Positions 40,099-49,346 of a stretch of DNA of 64,000 nucleotides are shown piece by piece; position 1 is the stretch's first letter; each line of letters begins with the position of its first letter. Under the pieces are notes generated by a model, which did no database searches, was not told the DNA's origin, and saw only the letters and a program-made list of their open reading frames with translations. The DNA comes from Vallitalea sp. (GTDB lineage: Bacteria; Bacillota; Clostridia; Lachnospirales; Vallitaleaceae): assembly GCA_025210235.1 (NCBI GenBank), contig JAOASG010000003.1, forward strand, positions 24,467 to 88,466, given 5' to 3'. The translations under genes were made by a program, and so were the position numbers.

Positions 40099-41811
40099 CT
40101 ACTTTTTTAAATAATTATATAAAACATCCCAAACTTCTTTCTTTTGAAGACCTATCTTCCAGCCTGCTACCCCCATTAAATCATATTTTTTCATAAGTTT
40201 AACCTTTTCTTCAATAGATTGTTCTTCCTCTAACCATATCTTATATGTAACATTACCTTTTTTATAATCCCCATAAAACTGTTTTACATCATCATTCCAT
40301 ATTATTTCTGCATTATTCTCATCAAGTTTCATCTTAGCTCTTTCCATACTATATGCTACTGATGAAACTTTTAATTTCCCATCAATTGTTTCTTCTTTCC
40401 ATAGACGTGTGTAATAAGGTAATCCTAATATTACTTTCTCTTTTGGTACTTCCTTAAGTGTATTAACGATTCCTTTTTCTACAAATCCAATGGAAGCTAC
40501 TGAACCACTTTCTGGTGATGTTGACCAATGCTCATCATAAGCCATTATTATTAAGTAATCTATAACTTTGCCTAATTCTGTTCTATTGTAATGTGCAGTC
40601 CAGGCTGAGGGTACATACATATCCACTGAAACAATAACGTCTTGCGCTTTTAAGTATGGCGTTAACTCTCTTATAAACTGAACATAATACTTACCATCTT
40701 CTTTAGCTACATTCTCAAAGTCAACATTTATTCCATCTAAATTATATATTGATGTTAGTGCTAATATTTGTTTAATAACTTTTTCTCTTTTTTCTGTGCT
40801 GCTTAATACTTCATGAGTGATTTTTTTATTAAACCTATTACTAAATAATGCCCATACTTGATACCCTTTTGATTTAGCATAATTGACATATTCTTTACTT
40901 GCAATATTACTAATATCTCCTTCAGTATTCTTAATAGAAAACCAAGTTGGAGATATAACATCTAATCCCTCAACATTTTCAAGAACATTTTTAAGCTTAT
41001 TATTAGCAGTAATATTTGTTACTTGATGCCAAGCAATATTAATCTTACCTTTGATATTTTTTTTAGTATTATAACTATTACTTTCTTCTTTCTTAATTAT
41101 ATTAGGAAAGATATCTTTAATTACCCCCAAATCACTTCTTCTTATATATCCAATTAATCCATTTTTACTTCTTGCTTTTACCCATCCCTCAGGAGAAGCT
41201 TGTCCATATATTCTCAACTCTTCATTTAAAAGTAATTTTTGTTCTACTTTACTTTTATCACTTGCGCTTACCCTCAAATAAGCTTTCTTTTTCTTAACAT
41301 TAGAAGTTCTATACCTTTTATTAATATCGTCAAAGATTAGTAATTTAAAATCTTCATTATATTCAAATTTAACTTTAGTAAAGCCTAAAATAATATTCAT
41401 TGGAATATATACCATATCCGTATCGAACGTCATAATTGGCATATCAAGTTGTAGCGGTTCACTATTCACGAAATATGTAAGTTCTTCATTTTTCATTCTA
41501 ATAACTTTATTATTAGTTGTATATGTTAACGTTTTTTCCTTCTTGTCCCAATGATAATAAGGATCTATATATGTATTTACGAAATCAATGGGTAGATATA
41601 TTTCATCATTTACCTTTTTAGGTGGATAATTTCCTTTAATGTATTTATCTTCAATAATAATAGAAATTTTCTCTTTCTCATAATCTGGTATTATTTCTTC
41701 AATTCTAGCTTTTTCATAGTTTGGTAATAATTCTACTATGTATTGATAACCGAATATACCCGCTAAAATTAGAATAAAAAAAACAATAATAAAAGCAACT
41801 ATTCTTTTCAT
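40099..41811 (-). CDS. GH18 family hydrolase with copper-amine-oxidase-like and SH3 domains
   Basis: The 570-aa protein has an N-terminal anchor (1-25), a copper amine oxidase N-domain-like region (about 50-155), a bacterial SH3 domain (about 175-230) and a GH18 barrel (about 255-568). The catalytic motif DGINVDFE (359-366) is complete, with Glu366 as acid. Similar proteins (YaaH/YdhD/SleL relatives) cut peptidoglycan in spores or cell walls. It is therefore likely an extracellular N-acetylglucosaminidase. It lies in a group with cwlD. Confidence 0.85.
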   Translation of the reverse strand: MKRIVAFIIVFFILILAGIFGYQYIVELLPNYEKARIEEIIPDYEKEKISIIIEDKYIKGNYPPKKVNDEIYLPIDFVNTYIDPYYHWDKKEKTLTYTTNNKVIRMKNEELTYFVNSEPLQLDMPIMTFDTDMVYIPMNIILGFTKVKFEYNEDFKLLIFDDINKRYRTSNVKKKKAYLRVSASDKSKVEQKLLLNEELRIYGQASPEGWVKARSKNGLIGYIRRSDLGVIKDIFPNIIKKEESNSYNTKKNIKGKINIAWHQVTNITANNKLKNVLENVEGLDVISPTWFSIKNTEGDISNIASKEYVNYAKSKGYQVWALFSNRFNKKITHEVLSSTEKREKVIKQILALTSIYNLDGINVDFENVAKEDGKYYVQFIRELTPYLKAQDVIVSVDMYVPSAWTAHYNRTELGKVIDYLIIMAYDEHWSTSPESGSVASIGFVEKGIVNTLKEVPKEKVILGLPYYTRLWKEETIDGKLKVSSVAYSMERAKMKLDENNAEIIWNDDVKQFYGDYKKGNVTYKIWLEEEQSIEEKVKLMKKYDLMGVAGWKIGLQKKEVWDVLYNYLKK

Positions 41812-41933
41812 TATCTATCACTCCTTGCCGCTTATTATAACATAAAATTCGTATTAATATAACATAAGTCGACAAAAAATGATTTATGAAAATTTTTCAT
41901 AGTTATTTTTTACTATTGAGAGATTATTAACTG

Positions 41934-42455
41934 TTATTTTTTTTTATTCTTTAACATACCCTGTTGAATCAATAAAAAAATTCCCATAAATAAAAATATA
42001 TCTCCAATGCTTATAATTTTAGGCAATGGATATGGTCTCATTATTGGAATAATATCCGTTAATAAATATGCTTTTGTCATAGTATTTCCAAATGTATGCC
42101 CCAAATCTAAAGAGCATTGTAAACCTTTTGGCACAAATACTGGCATTTGTCCGTTATTTAATGCTATAGGTATTAGATTAAGTATTGTCCCTATACATAA
42201 TAGTTTCATTGATAATAATTTATAATTAATAATTAAAGGTATAAGTAAAATAATATAAGATAAAATATGTACATTATAAAAATAATTTTGGTTCAAGTTA
42301 ATAATTGTTCCATTTAAACGAATTGCTATGATTTGTAATAGTTGACTGAAAATAATTAAGTACCATAACTTTATCTGTAAATTCTCAAAATTAATAAATC
42401 TACCCTTTCTAATATATCCAATAATTATTGCTATAACTATACCTTCAACAATCAT
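41934..42455 (-). CDS. DUF5317 family membrane protein
   Basis: The 173-aa protein has about five hydrophobic segments and the conserved loop GQMPVFVPKGLQ...HTFGNTMTKAYLLTDIIPIMRPYPLPKIISIGD, which matches my memory of the DUF5317 family. No function is known. It lies 12 nt after the HD-GYP gene on the same strand, so the two are probably co-transcribed. Confidence 0.65.
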   Translation of the reverse strand: MIVEGIVIAIIIGYIRKGRFINFENLQIKLWYLIIFSQLLQIIAIRLNGTIINLNQNYFYNVHILSYIILLIPLIINYKLLSMKLLCIGTILNLIPIALNNGQMPVFVPKGLQCSLDLGHTFGNTMTKAYLLTDIIPIMRPYPLPKIISIGDIFLFMGIFLLIQQGMLKNKKK

Positions 42456-42467
42456 ATTTTCATCCTC

Positions 42468-43739
42468 TTAAATAATTATTCTATCTCTTTCTGATATTAA
42501 ATTTAATTTAAAAAATTCTTCCACTAAACTAGGATTAAACTGAGAACCTTTATTTTCTTGTAATTGTTCTAATGCCTCATATATTCCCATAGCTTTTCTA
42601 TATGGCCTGTCAGTTGTCATAGCATCAAAGCTATCTGCTATAGCTAGAATTGATGACTCAAAAGGTATCTCATCTCCTTTAAGTCCTTCAGGATACCCTG
42701 TTCCATCATACCTTTCATGGTGATATTTAATTATAGTCGATATTTCTTTTAAAGAATCTACATTACCTAAAATTCTTGCACCCATAACAGGATGCTCTTT
42801 TATAATAATATATTCTTCGTTAGTTAATTTACCTTGTTTATTTAGAATAGTATCGGGTATTCCTATTTTCCCTATATCATGCAACAATGCTGCTGTCCGA
42901 ATTTTTTCTACTTCTTTTTTCTTCATACCTGTAGATTTTGCAAGCTTTACGGCATAATCTTCCACTCGACTAGCATGTCCACCTGTATATGCATCCTTCA
43001 CTTCTAGTGCATCATTTAAAGCATGAATTGTCTCCATAGACTTAGCCTGAGAATCAAAATATAATTTAAATGAATATCTTGCTACCAATAAAGGCACAAA
43101 AAACAAAACAACTACACCTTTCCCGTATTTCAAATCTGCCAAAGCCATTATTATTGCGAATGACCCAATCCCTAATAAACTTGGAACGATACCTTTAATA
43201 TTATTTAAAAAAGTCTCTAATATATTACTCCCATTCATTAAATTTATCATAATAGCAACTAAAAAAGAGTTTAAAACCTCACATATTAAAAATAAAAATA
43301 AAACTGCTGGTATTAATTCTAATAAAGAAATTCCTTTTGTATAACCAAGTACCCCATAAAGTATTTCCCCGGCAATACCCATTACAACTATTACCTGAGA
43401 AATATTAAATACTGTTCTTGTTATTTGTGTATTAAATACATGTCTTCTTTCTCCTTCTATCAAAGGCATTCTAAATAAAAATCCTATTCCTGCAACAATA
43501 GCCCCTACAAGTGGGCCACATGTAATCATAGATGTAACCGTCACCGCAAGCCCAACTGATACAGCTACCCCCGATGGAAATGAAATCAAAAAAGTCTCTG
43601 TTATTGAAGCTAAAAAACTCCAAAAAATTATATTTTTAAAGGATCCTATTTCATACTTATTATAAAGGAAATATAAAACTGAAATTGCTAATATACTCAT
43701 TATTATAATATATATTAACATACTTTTTTTTATTTTCAT
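42468..43739 (-). CDS. Membrane HD-GYP phosphodiesterase
   Basis: The protein (423 aa from the ATG at 43739) has about seven N-terminal membrane segments to residue ~220 and a C-terminal HD-GYP domain. HDIGKIGIPD and HHERYDGTGYPEGLKGDEIP are complete, so it should be an active cyclic-di-GMP phosphodiesterase. A start 57 nt upstream is possible, but GGAGGAATAAG just before this ATG is better. The membrane part is probably the sensor. Nearby surface appendage genes (Tad pilus) are plausible outputs but unproven. Confidence 0.85.
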   Translation of the reverse strand: MKIKKSMLIYIIIMSILAISVLYFLYNKYEIGSFKNIIFWSFLASITETFLISFPSGVAVSVGLAVTVTSMITCGPLVGAIVAGIGFLFRMPLIEGERRHVFNTQITRTVFNISQVIVVMGIAGEILYGVLGYTKGISLLELIPAVLFLFLICEVLNSFLVAIMINLMNGSNILETFLNNIKGIVPSLLGIGSFAIIMALADLKYGKGVVVLFFVPLLVARYSFKLYFDSQAKSMETIHALNDALEVKDAYTGGHASRVEDYAVKLAKSTGMKKKEVEKIRTAALLHDIGKIGIPDTILNKQGKLTNEEYIIIKEHPVMGARILGNVDSLKEISTIIKYHHERYDGTGYPEGLKGDEIPFESSILAIADSFDAMTTDRPYRKAMGIYEALEQLQENKGSQFNPSLVEEFFKLNLISERDRIII

Positions 43740-43848
43740 TCTTATTCCTCCACGAATCTTCAATTCACGTATTTTTGAGTTGTGCCTATGAAACATTCAC
43801 CTTTTTTATTTCTTACTCACTACTTATTAATATTCATATATATAAAAA

Positions 43849-44060
43849 GTCGACTAATTAATCATTTATATCCTACCAAACGCTTATCCAAGCACCTGCT
43901 GATAAAACTAATGATAATAAGCTTACTAATGCTACAATAATTTTTTTCATAAATATAGCCTCCTTTTATACATCTCTGCTAAATCCGCTATAATAGCAGG
44001 CTATATCCTCTCCGCTAATCTAAGTTATTATATGTAACGTAGAAATTTAAATTAGTCGAC
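43849..44060. repeat. 212-bp segment bounded by 11-bp inverted repeats
   Basis: GTCGACTAATT (43849-43859) and AATTAGTCGAC (44050-44060) are exact inverted repeats. The GTCGAC part is unusual in such AT-rich DNA. The complete 25-codon peptide gene (43873-43950) and its ribosome binding site lie between them. A TATAAT box is also present inside (minus strand, 44027-44032). Confidence 0.55.
43873..43950 (-). CDS. 25-aa signal-like hydrophobic peptide
   Basis: An AAAGGAGG site 8 nt before an ATG (43950-43948) starts a 25-codon frame ending in TAG (43875-43873). The peptide is Met-Lys-Lys followed by a hydrophobic core and ends SAGAWISVW, so it looks like a signal peptide with a short Trp-rich tail. 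This size and form is like precursors of peptide pheromones or membrane-active peptides. No such receptor gene is seen next to it. It lies between the HD-GYP gene and a conserved unknown gene, within an inverted-repeat-bounded segment. Confidence 0.6.
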   Translation of the reverse strand: MKKIIVALVSLLSLVLSAGAWISVW

Positions 44061-44069
44061 CTCTTATAA

Positions 44070-44693
44070 CTAAATTAACTGCACTAAGTTTCTGTTTATT
44101 GAATCCATAGTAGCTCTTGCAAGCGCTACCTTTAAGTCATTACCTATCTTAGCTGTTCCAGTATAAATTTGTTCTCTTCCTTTATAATGAGATGAGATAC
44201 TTACAACCATTACATCTATGTTAGAAAGACTTACTTTCCTAGCATCTTCAAACACAAATACATCTTCTACTTCACAAAATAATTCAACTGCTTTTAATAC
44301 TGCATTCCCTAAAATTCTATTAAGATTACTTGATGTATTTATACCAGACATACTACTTTCATATGTTTGTCCCGCTTTTTCAAGAACAACCTTTACTTCA
44401 ATATTAGACCCTTCTTCATTATACTCAATACTTTTAAATTTTAATCTTTGACTAGTATCATATTGCATAGAATCATTTTTTATTTGGGCAATACTTACTT
44501 TTTTATAGTCAATAGATATATTGAATTCAGACCTAAGAATTGCTTCAATATCCCTTAAAATCTGTTTAGGATTTCTTCTTAGATCAGATACCATATAGAT
44601 TTCTTCTATATCTTCATCTTCGTTTATTATTATCTTACAACTTTGAATAGATCTAATCTTTTTTAGATAACTTTCTATTAATTCTATATCCAT
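44070..44693 (-). CDS. Conserved hypothetical cytoplasmic protein
   Basis: About 207 aa from the ATG at 44693. A TTG at 44711 is in frame, but the only ribosome-binding-like sequence (GGGGGT) lies after it. The N-terminal ~70 residues (SIQSCKIIINEDEDIEEIYMVSDLRRNPKQILRDIEAIL) form a helix/strand domain. The C-terminal half has alternating strands and ends with a helix rich in Ala and Met. No membrane segment or known motif is seen. Located between the peptide gene and the pilus locus. Function unknown. Confidence 0.6.
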   Translation of the reverse strand: MDIELIESYLKKIRSIQSCKIIINEDEDIEEIYMVSDLRRNPKQILRDIEAILRSEFNISIDYKKVSIAQIKNDSMQYDTSQRLKFKSIEYNEEGSNIEVKVVLEKAGQTYESSMSGINTSSNLNRILGNAVLKAVELFCEVEDVFVFEDARKVSLSNIDVMVVSISSHYKGREQIYTGTAKIGNDLKVALARATMDSINRNLVQLI

Positions 44694-44854
44694 TATGGTA
44701 TCAACCCCCAATTAAATAATTCTTCTATCACTATATTAAATTATATATTATTCTTCCAACAATTTCAATAAATATAATGTTCTATAGTATAAATATACTT
44801 TTTCGCCAATATTGATTTTAATCTTTATTTTCTCAAAAATCACCTAAGAAACAG

Positions 44855-45781
44855 CTATTTTTCTATTTTAAAACCAGATTGTTTCTTAAATTTATAATAA
44901 TTAAAGATTTTATAGAGTTCATCATTAGTAATCTTTTCAATATCCATATCATTGTTCGTTATTTTTTTTACAGATATATTTTTGTTTACTCTATTATACT
45001 TATCAAAATAACTCATACACACTATACTATATTCTTTTTCTTGATAAATAATCTCTATACCTCTTAAAAAATTGTTATTATCTATACATATAAATATAGG
45101 AATTATAAACTCATTATTATTTAAAAGCTGAATTAATTTATTGCTATATTGTGTATCTCCATGCTCCATATTTCCATTAATCATTTGTACCAAATCTGTG
45201 TTATTTAATTTAATAGAAAATTTATTGGTTATCATCTTTTTATCTAAATTATTATATGTTATATTAATTGCTTCTTTGCCTTCCCATACAATTTTATCAT
45301 CTAGTTTATAAATAAGGTCTTGTAAATTAATCAATATATTTTTATTTTTGTTTTTAACATTATAGTAATAATTATTATCTTGTTCATTCAAGTCTAGAAT
45401 AATTTTATTATTTTTTATGTATATACTGCCTATTTGTTTATCTATATTAAGTGTTTCTGAGTTTAGATTAATATCTAATTTTATTGTATCGTCGGAATTT
45501 ATTATTATACCGTTATATACAAGGTTTATATCATTTTCCATTAATTTATTTTCTTTTGCCTGAATATTAATTCTTCCATATAGCTTATAATTACCATCTT
45601 TTAATTTGTCTAATGCTAATTGTATTTTTTGTGCTTTACTTTTATTAAGCGTACTAAAAGAAAAATTAGCTACTATAATTATTAAAATAAATAAACCACC
45701 TATCAAAAATAGTGGTAATTGTTGTTTAAGGAAATTTATATTAGTTGTTTTTTTTGATTTATTTGTTTTATTTATCAACAT
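44855..45781 (-). CDS. Single-pass membrane protein of unknown function, pilus locus
   Basis: The 308-aa protein has a short basic N-terminus, one membrane helix (about 22-46) and a ~260-residue extracytoplasmic region of beta-strand character, rich in Asn, Ile and Lys. There is one Cys and no lipobox. I recognise no family. It is the last gene of the Tad-like cluster, after the FHA gene, with an AGAGGT site before the ATG. It might be a minor structural or assembly protein, but that rests only on position. Confidence 0.6.
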   Translation of the reverse strand: MLINKTNKSKKTTNINFLKQQLPLFLIGGLFILIIIVANFSFSTLNKSKAQKIQLALDKLKDGNYKLYGRINIQAKENKLMENDINLVYNGIIINSDDTIKLDINLNSETLNIDKQIGSIYIKNNKIILDLNEQDNNYYYNVKNKNKNILINLQDLIYKLDDKIVWEGKEAINITYNNLDKKMITNKFSIKLNNTDLVQMINGNMEHGDTQYSNKLIQLLNNNEFIIPIFICIDNNNFLRGIEIIYQEKEYSIVCMSYFDKYNRVNKNISVKKITNNDMDIEKITNDELYKIFNYYKFKKQSGFKIEK

Positions 45782-45821
45782 TTTACTATACCTCTTATTT
45801 GTTTTGTTTATTACTAAAAAT

Positions 45822-45877
45822 ACTTAAACTTCGCACCTATAAGTTTTAGAATTCTTTTTAAGGTACTAAGTTTAAGT
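45822..45877. repeat. Imperfect inverted repeat at end of FHA gene
   Basis: ACTTAAACTTCGCACCT (45822-45838) and AGGTACTAAGTTTAAGT (45861-45877) pair with three mismatches and reach the FHA stop codon. The left arm shares AAACTTCGCAC with the hairpin at 15158-15208. Confidence 0.45.
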
Positions 45878-47481
45878 TACTCTACAATAAATACAAATTC
45901 ACAATTAGAAATAGAAATATTCGTTTCCGTATCTATTTGGTATTGTTGATTGCTAATTAATCTTTCCTTATTAATATATGTACCATTTTTAGAATTCAAG
46001 TCCATAATATAATAATTATTATCTTTGTTGAATATTTTGCAATGTATTCTACTAATAGAACTATTATCTATTATATAATCTACATGGCTTTCTAATTTAC
46101 CTATTATAAAAGGATTATTAGAAATACTAACTTTCTCTGTTTTATCTTGTTTATTTAATAAATAAGGTTTTTTATCACTATTTAATCTGCTTTTATAATC
46201 TTGTAATAATTGAGTTTCTTCATAACTTACATTAGTAATATTATCTATAGTTTCTTTTTGTTTTAATGTGGCTTCTAAATAAATTTCTCCTGCTCCTTCT
46301 TTTAAAACTAAATCATTATTATGTACTTGTGTATAATAATTGTCTCTGTTAGATATATTTTCACTGTTTATAATATCAACATCAGCGTTATTATGAGAAG
46401 GTTTCTTATCTTTTTCTTTATTAATATTATTTGAACAATTAATTTTCATATAATCATATGTTTTTTTAGAAGTATATATATTAATTGACAATAATACAAT
46501 AATTGAAGCTAATAAAGATTCAATTTTTAGATTTCCTGTAATATCTGAATATAAAATTTTAGATTTTAATAATCTTAAAAATAAAACTAAAGTAAGAATT
46601 TGTATACATCCTATAATTAAATAATATAAATATTTGTTAATATTCTTATCTATATTTTTTTTATTTATATTACCTTTCTTATATTTATTAAAAGAACAGT
46701 AAATTTTTTTAAATATGTTTTTATTTATCTTGTTTTTAGTACTATTTCTTTCTTCTTCATTTATTACTCCTTTCTCTTTTTCTAAAATTTTAGCTTCACT
46801 TTCTTTTTTATTAAATTCAATAAGTTGGGATATGATGTCATAATTTTTTTCTTCCTTACTTTTCTTCTCTTTTTCATTATCTGTTATATTTTTTCCATTT
46901 TTATCATGCTTAATGTTATCATCTTTAATAATATCTTGTAAAACCTTCAAATTAAAATCTGGTTGTTTACTTGCAGTTATTAACTTATGCATTATCATAA
47001 CTGCATCAATGTCATCTTGGTCTACTTTATCTACAAAATACTCAATAAGATTAGCTATATCTTTAATAATTTCATGGTCTATATTATCACTATCAAAAGG
47101 TAAGTATATAAAGTTAGGTAAAAATTGATCTGGTTTAATATATATCAAATTAGGATCCATTATTATTTTGTAACAACTTAGATAGTATCTTTTACAGTCT
47201 TTAGTAATAGTTAATAAGTGTAAAAAGAAACTTCTTACTTCAATATAACTTAATTTTTTTCGTTCTAGAATTTCTACCAATTTTTGTTTAGAAGTAATAT
47301 TGTAGTAAATATCTATTTCTTTATTCAATGTTGTTATATTCATATTTAAAAGTAGGTCTATTGAATTCCTTCTAAGCATTTCAACTTCATATTCCCGAAT
47401 AACTGTTAAATCGTCTACTTTTATAACAAGATAACTATTTATTACATCTCTTTCATAAAAAATATTTAATGTTTGTTCCAT
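45877..47481 (-). CDS. FHA-domain protein with DUF6382-like N-terminus, pilus locus
   Basis: The 534-aa protein has an N-terminal alpha/beta region (about 1-190, DUF6382-like), a Lys/Glu-rich linker, two membrane helices (about 285-345) and a C-terminal FHA domain (about 445-530) with IIDNSSISRIHCKI and DLNSKNGTYIN, the phosphothreonine-binding loops. Similar FHA proteins accompany Tad pilus genes in Clostridia. It lies directly after the Flp pilin gene. It may link pilus function to Ser/Thr phosphorylation, although no kinase gene is in this window. Confidence 0.75.
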   Translation of the reverse strand: MEQTLNIFYERDVINSYLVIKVDDLTVIREYEVEMLRRNSIDLLLNMNITTLNKEIDIYYNITSKQKLVEILERKKLSYIEVRSFFLHLLTITKDCKRYYLSCYKIIMDPNLIYIKPDQFLPNFIYLPFDSDNIDHEIIKDIANLIEYFVDKVDQDDIDAVMIMHKLITASKQPDFNLKVLQDIIKDDNIKHDKNGKNITDNEKEKKSKEEKNYDIISQLIEFNKKESEAKILEKEKGVINEEERNSTKNKINKNIFKKIYCSFNKYKKGNINKKNIDKNINKYLYYLIIGCIQILTLVLFLRLLKSKILYSDITGNLKIESLLASIIVLLSINIYTSKKTYDYMKINCSNNINKEKDKKPSHNNADVDIINSENISNRDNYYTQVHNNDLVLKEGAGEIYLEATLKQKETIDNITNVSYEETQLLQDYKSRLNSDKKPYLLNKQDKTEKVSISNNPFIIGKLESHVDYIIDNSSISRIHCKIFNKDNNYYIMDLNSKNGTYINKERLISNQQYQIDTETNISISNCEFVFIVE

Positions 47482-47492
47482 AGTTATACTCC

Positions 47493-47663
47493 CTAAACAC
47501 TTTCATATTCATTATTAATTTTTTTAAAAATATCCTCTATTAACTTCTCTACTTTATCTCTAAATAAAATAACTACCCCTACAATAACTATAATAATAAG
47601 AGCTATTTCTACAACCCCCATACCATCTTCTTCTTTCCAAAATCTTTTTATATGATCTAACAT
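47493..47663 (-). CDS. Flp-type pilin
   Basis: This 56-codon gene has AAGGAGG 8 nt before its ATG. A short charged leader ends DG and is followed by MGVVEIALIIIVIVGVVILF, then a basic/acidic tail. Cleavage after Gly14 would leave Glu19 at position +5 of the mature protein, the hallmark of class IV/Flp pilins. A prepilin peptidase gene (52549-53079) lies in the same locus. It is probably the major pilus subunit, set between tadC and the FHA gene. Confidence 0.85.
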   Translation of the reverse strand: MLDHIKRFWKEEDGMGVVEIALIIIVIVGVVILFRDKVEKLIEDIFKKINNEYESV

Positions 47664-47698
47664 ACTCTTAACCTCCTTATTTTTATCTTATTTATAAG

Positions 47699-47793
47699 AA
47701 ATTGCAAAAATTTCTTTAGTAAACTATGTTGAATTCTTGTAATATGATCTACATATTGTATGTAAAAAATTAAAATTCTTAGTTTTACAATTA
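47699..47793. repeat. Family B repeat, full-length copy 2
   Basis: AATTGCAAAAATT at one end and TAGTTTTACAATTA (47780-47793) at the other enclose an interior that matches the copies at 976 and 53114 (TATGTTGAATTC, CTACATATTGTATGTAAA). It lies between tadC and the pilin gene. Confidence 0.7.
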
Positions 47794-47850
47794 CATAATT
47801 ATATTTAAGGAATTGTAAATCAACGTATAGTTAATACATATTAAATGTAT

Positions 47851-49341
47851 TTATATTCCTAGAGACATAAAAGCAGGCATCATCACTATTAATATTATAA
47901 TAATTAACATAATCCCCATTGGAATTAATAGCTTTGAACTAGCTTTTTCTCCAGCTTTTTTTGCTATATTTTTTCTTACATCCCAAGCTTCACTAGCCTG
48001 TGCTTGAAGAGCTATTACTAAAGTATCATTTCCTTTTCTTATATTTTGAATAATTACAGAAGTAAACCTCATCATTTCTGGTATTTTACACCTTTTCCCA
48101 AAATCTTCATATGCCTTAATTTCTGATATTCCATTATTAATATTCTGTAACGTTTCTAACATCTCTTCATATAAAAATTGTTTTTTCCCCTCTTGAGTAT
48201 TTAAATAATCGTAATAATCATTGCCAATCTTTGCCCAAGCACGATTTAATGTCATTCCAGCATTTAGTAACAGAGTTAGTTTTATAATAAAATCCGGAAA
48301 ACACTGTCTTATCTGCTTACTTCGTTCCTGAACCTTTCTTTTAATTTCATAGTCCTTTAATATCATTAAAATTCTAGCTATTATTAATCCAACTATTAAA
48401 AACTTAAAAGTAATATTATCATCAGATTCTAAAAACCATTTTATCTTTACATCATGTCCTTCTAATTTTGTAGGTAACTTAACATAATCTGATTTGTCCA
48501 TTAACTTATCCTTTGATAACTGTTTTATTAATAATTGTTCAATTAATTCTAGTTGTTCCTCTTTTGATAATTCTTTAGGATATACTTTTATTTGTATTGC
48601 TTTTTCAATAGATTCTCCTGCATATGTAAGTTTTGCAATTATATTAGTTTCGTTACCACCTTCTTTTATATTACTATAATTTAATTCGCCATTTCTCTCT
48701 ACATATGAGCTATTAACATCCCAATTTATTTTTATATTGGACTCTGGATACATGTTTATTAAATTCAATCTTTTGTTGACAATTTTTAAGTTTACATTTT
48801 TCCCTAGTATTAAATGAGGTAATGTATTTGCCGCTTCTTGTAATATTTTTTTAGCTTGTTCTTTATTTGGATTCTTCTCAGGTATTATTACTTTTATTGT
48901 TTTAACTTGTTCCTCTCCTTCAATTTCAATTTCTGCTTGAAGGTCATATGTAGCATTTCCTTTACCTAGAGGTGGTTTATTAATTGTATTGTTATTAATT
49001 TTTCTAGAATCTCCTTGGATACTCAGTACCATTGTAATAAACAATACTCCTATTAATGTGATTATTCCTATGGAAATTTTCTCTGCCTCATGCATTCTAA
49101 ATCTAAAGTTATAATCTTTTTTTCCATATATTAGTAAAATACTATCTCTAACGTTGCTATTTTCCCTTAATCTCTTTTTTAATAATTTATCATTTAAATA
49201 AAGAGAAGTTGGTATTAGATCTTTTAACTTATATTCTTTTTTATTTATATATTTCATTTCTTCCTCATACATATTTTTTGTAAGAAAAAAGAGTATCCCT
49301 ATCATAATAATAAACAGGAAACATATAATTCCTAATATCAT
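47851..49341 (-). CDS. TadC-like pilus platform protein with extracytoplasmic Ig-like insert
   Basis: The 496-aa protein is far longer than usual TadC (~300 aa). Its C-terminal ~180 residues are a normal TadC/GspF platform domain (FPDFIIKLTLLLNAGMTLNRAW, a hydrophobic end). Before it lie a membrane helix (about 85-105) and a ~200-residue region with two beta-rich repeats (KTIKVIIPEKNPNKEQAKKILQEAAN...; KAIQIKVYPKELSKEEQLELIEQL...). These look like the small Ig-like domains found in secreted proteins. The insert should face outside. It follows tadB by 5 nt. Confidence 0.75.
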   Translation of the reverse strand: MILGIICFLFIIMIGILFFLTKNMYEEEMKYINKKEYKLKDLIPTSLYLNDKLLKKRLRENSNVRDSILLIYGKKDYNFRFRMHEAEKISIGIITLIGVLFITMVLSIQGDSRKINNNTINKPPLGKGNATYDLQAEIEIEGEEQVKTIKVIIPEKNPNKEQAKKILQEAANTLPHLILGKNVNLKIVNKRLNLINMYPESNIKINWDVNSSYVERNGELNYSNIKEGGNETNIIAKLTYAGESIEKAIQIKVYPKELSKEEQLELIEQLLIKQLSKDKLMDKSDYVKLPTKLEGHDVKIKWFLESDDNITFKFLIVGLIIARILMILKDYEIKRKVQERSKQIRQCFPDFIIKLTLLLNAGMTLNRAWAKIGNDYYDYLNTQEGKKQFLYEEMLETLQNINNGISEIKAYEDFGKRCKIPEMMRFTSVIIQNIRKGNDTLVIALQAQASEAWDVRKNIAKKAGEKASSKLLIPMGIMLIIIILIVMMPAFMSLGI

Positions 49342-49346
49342 TAAAA

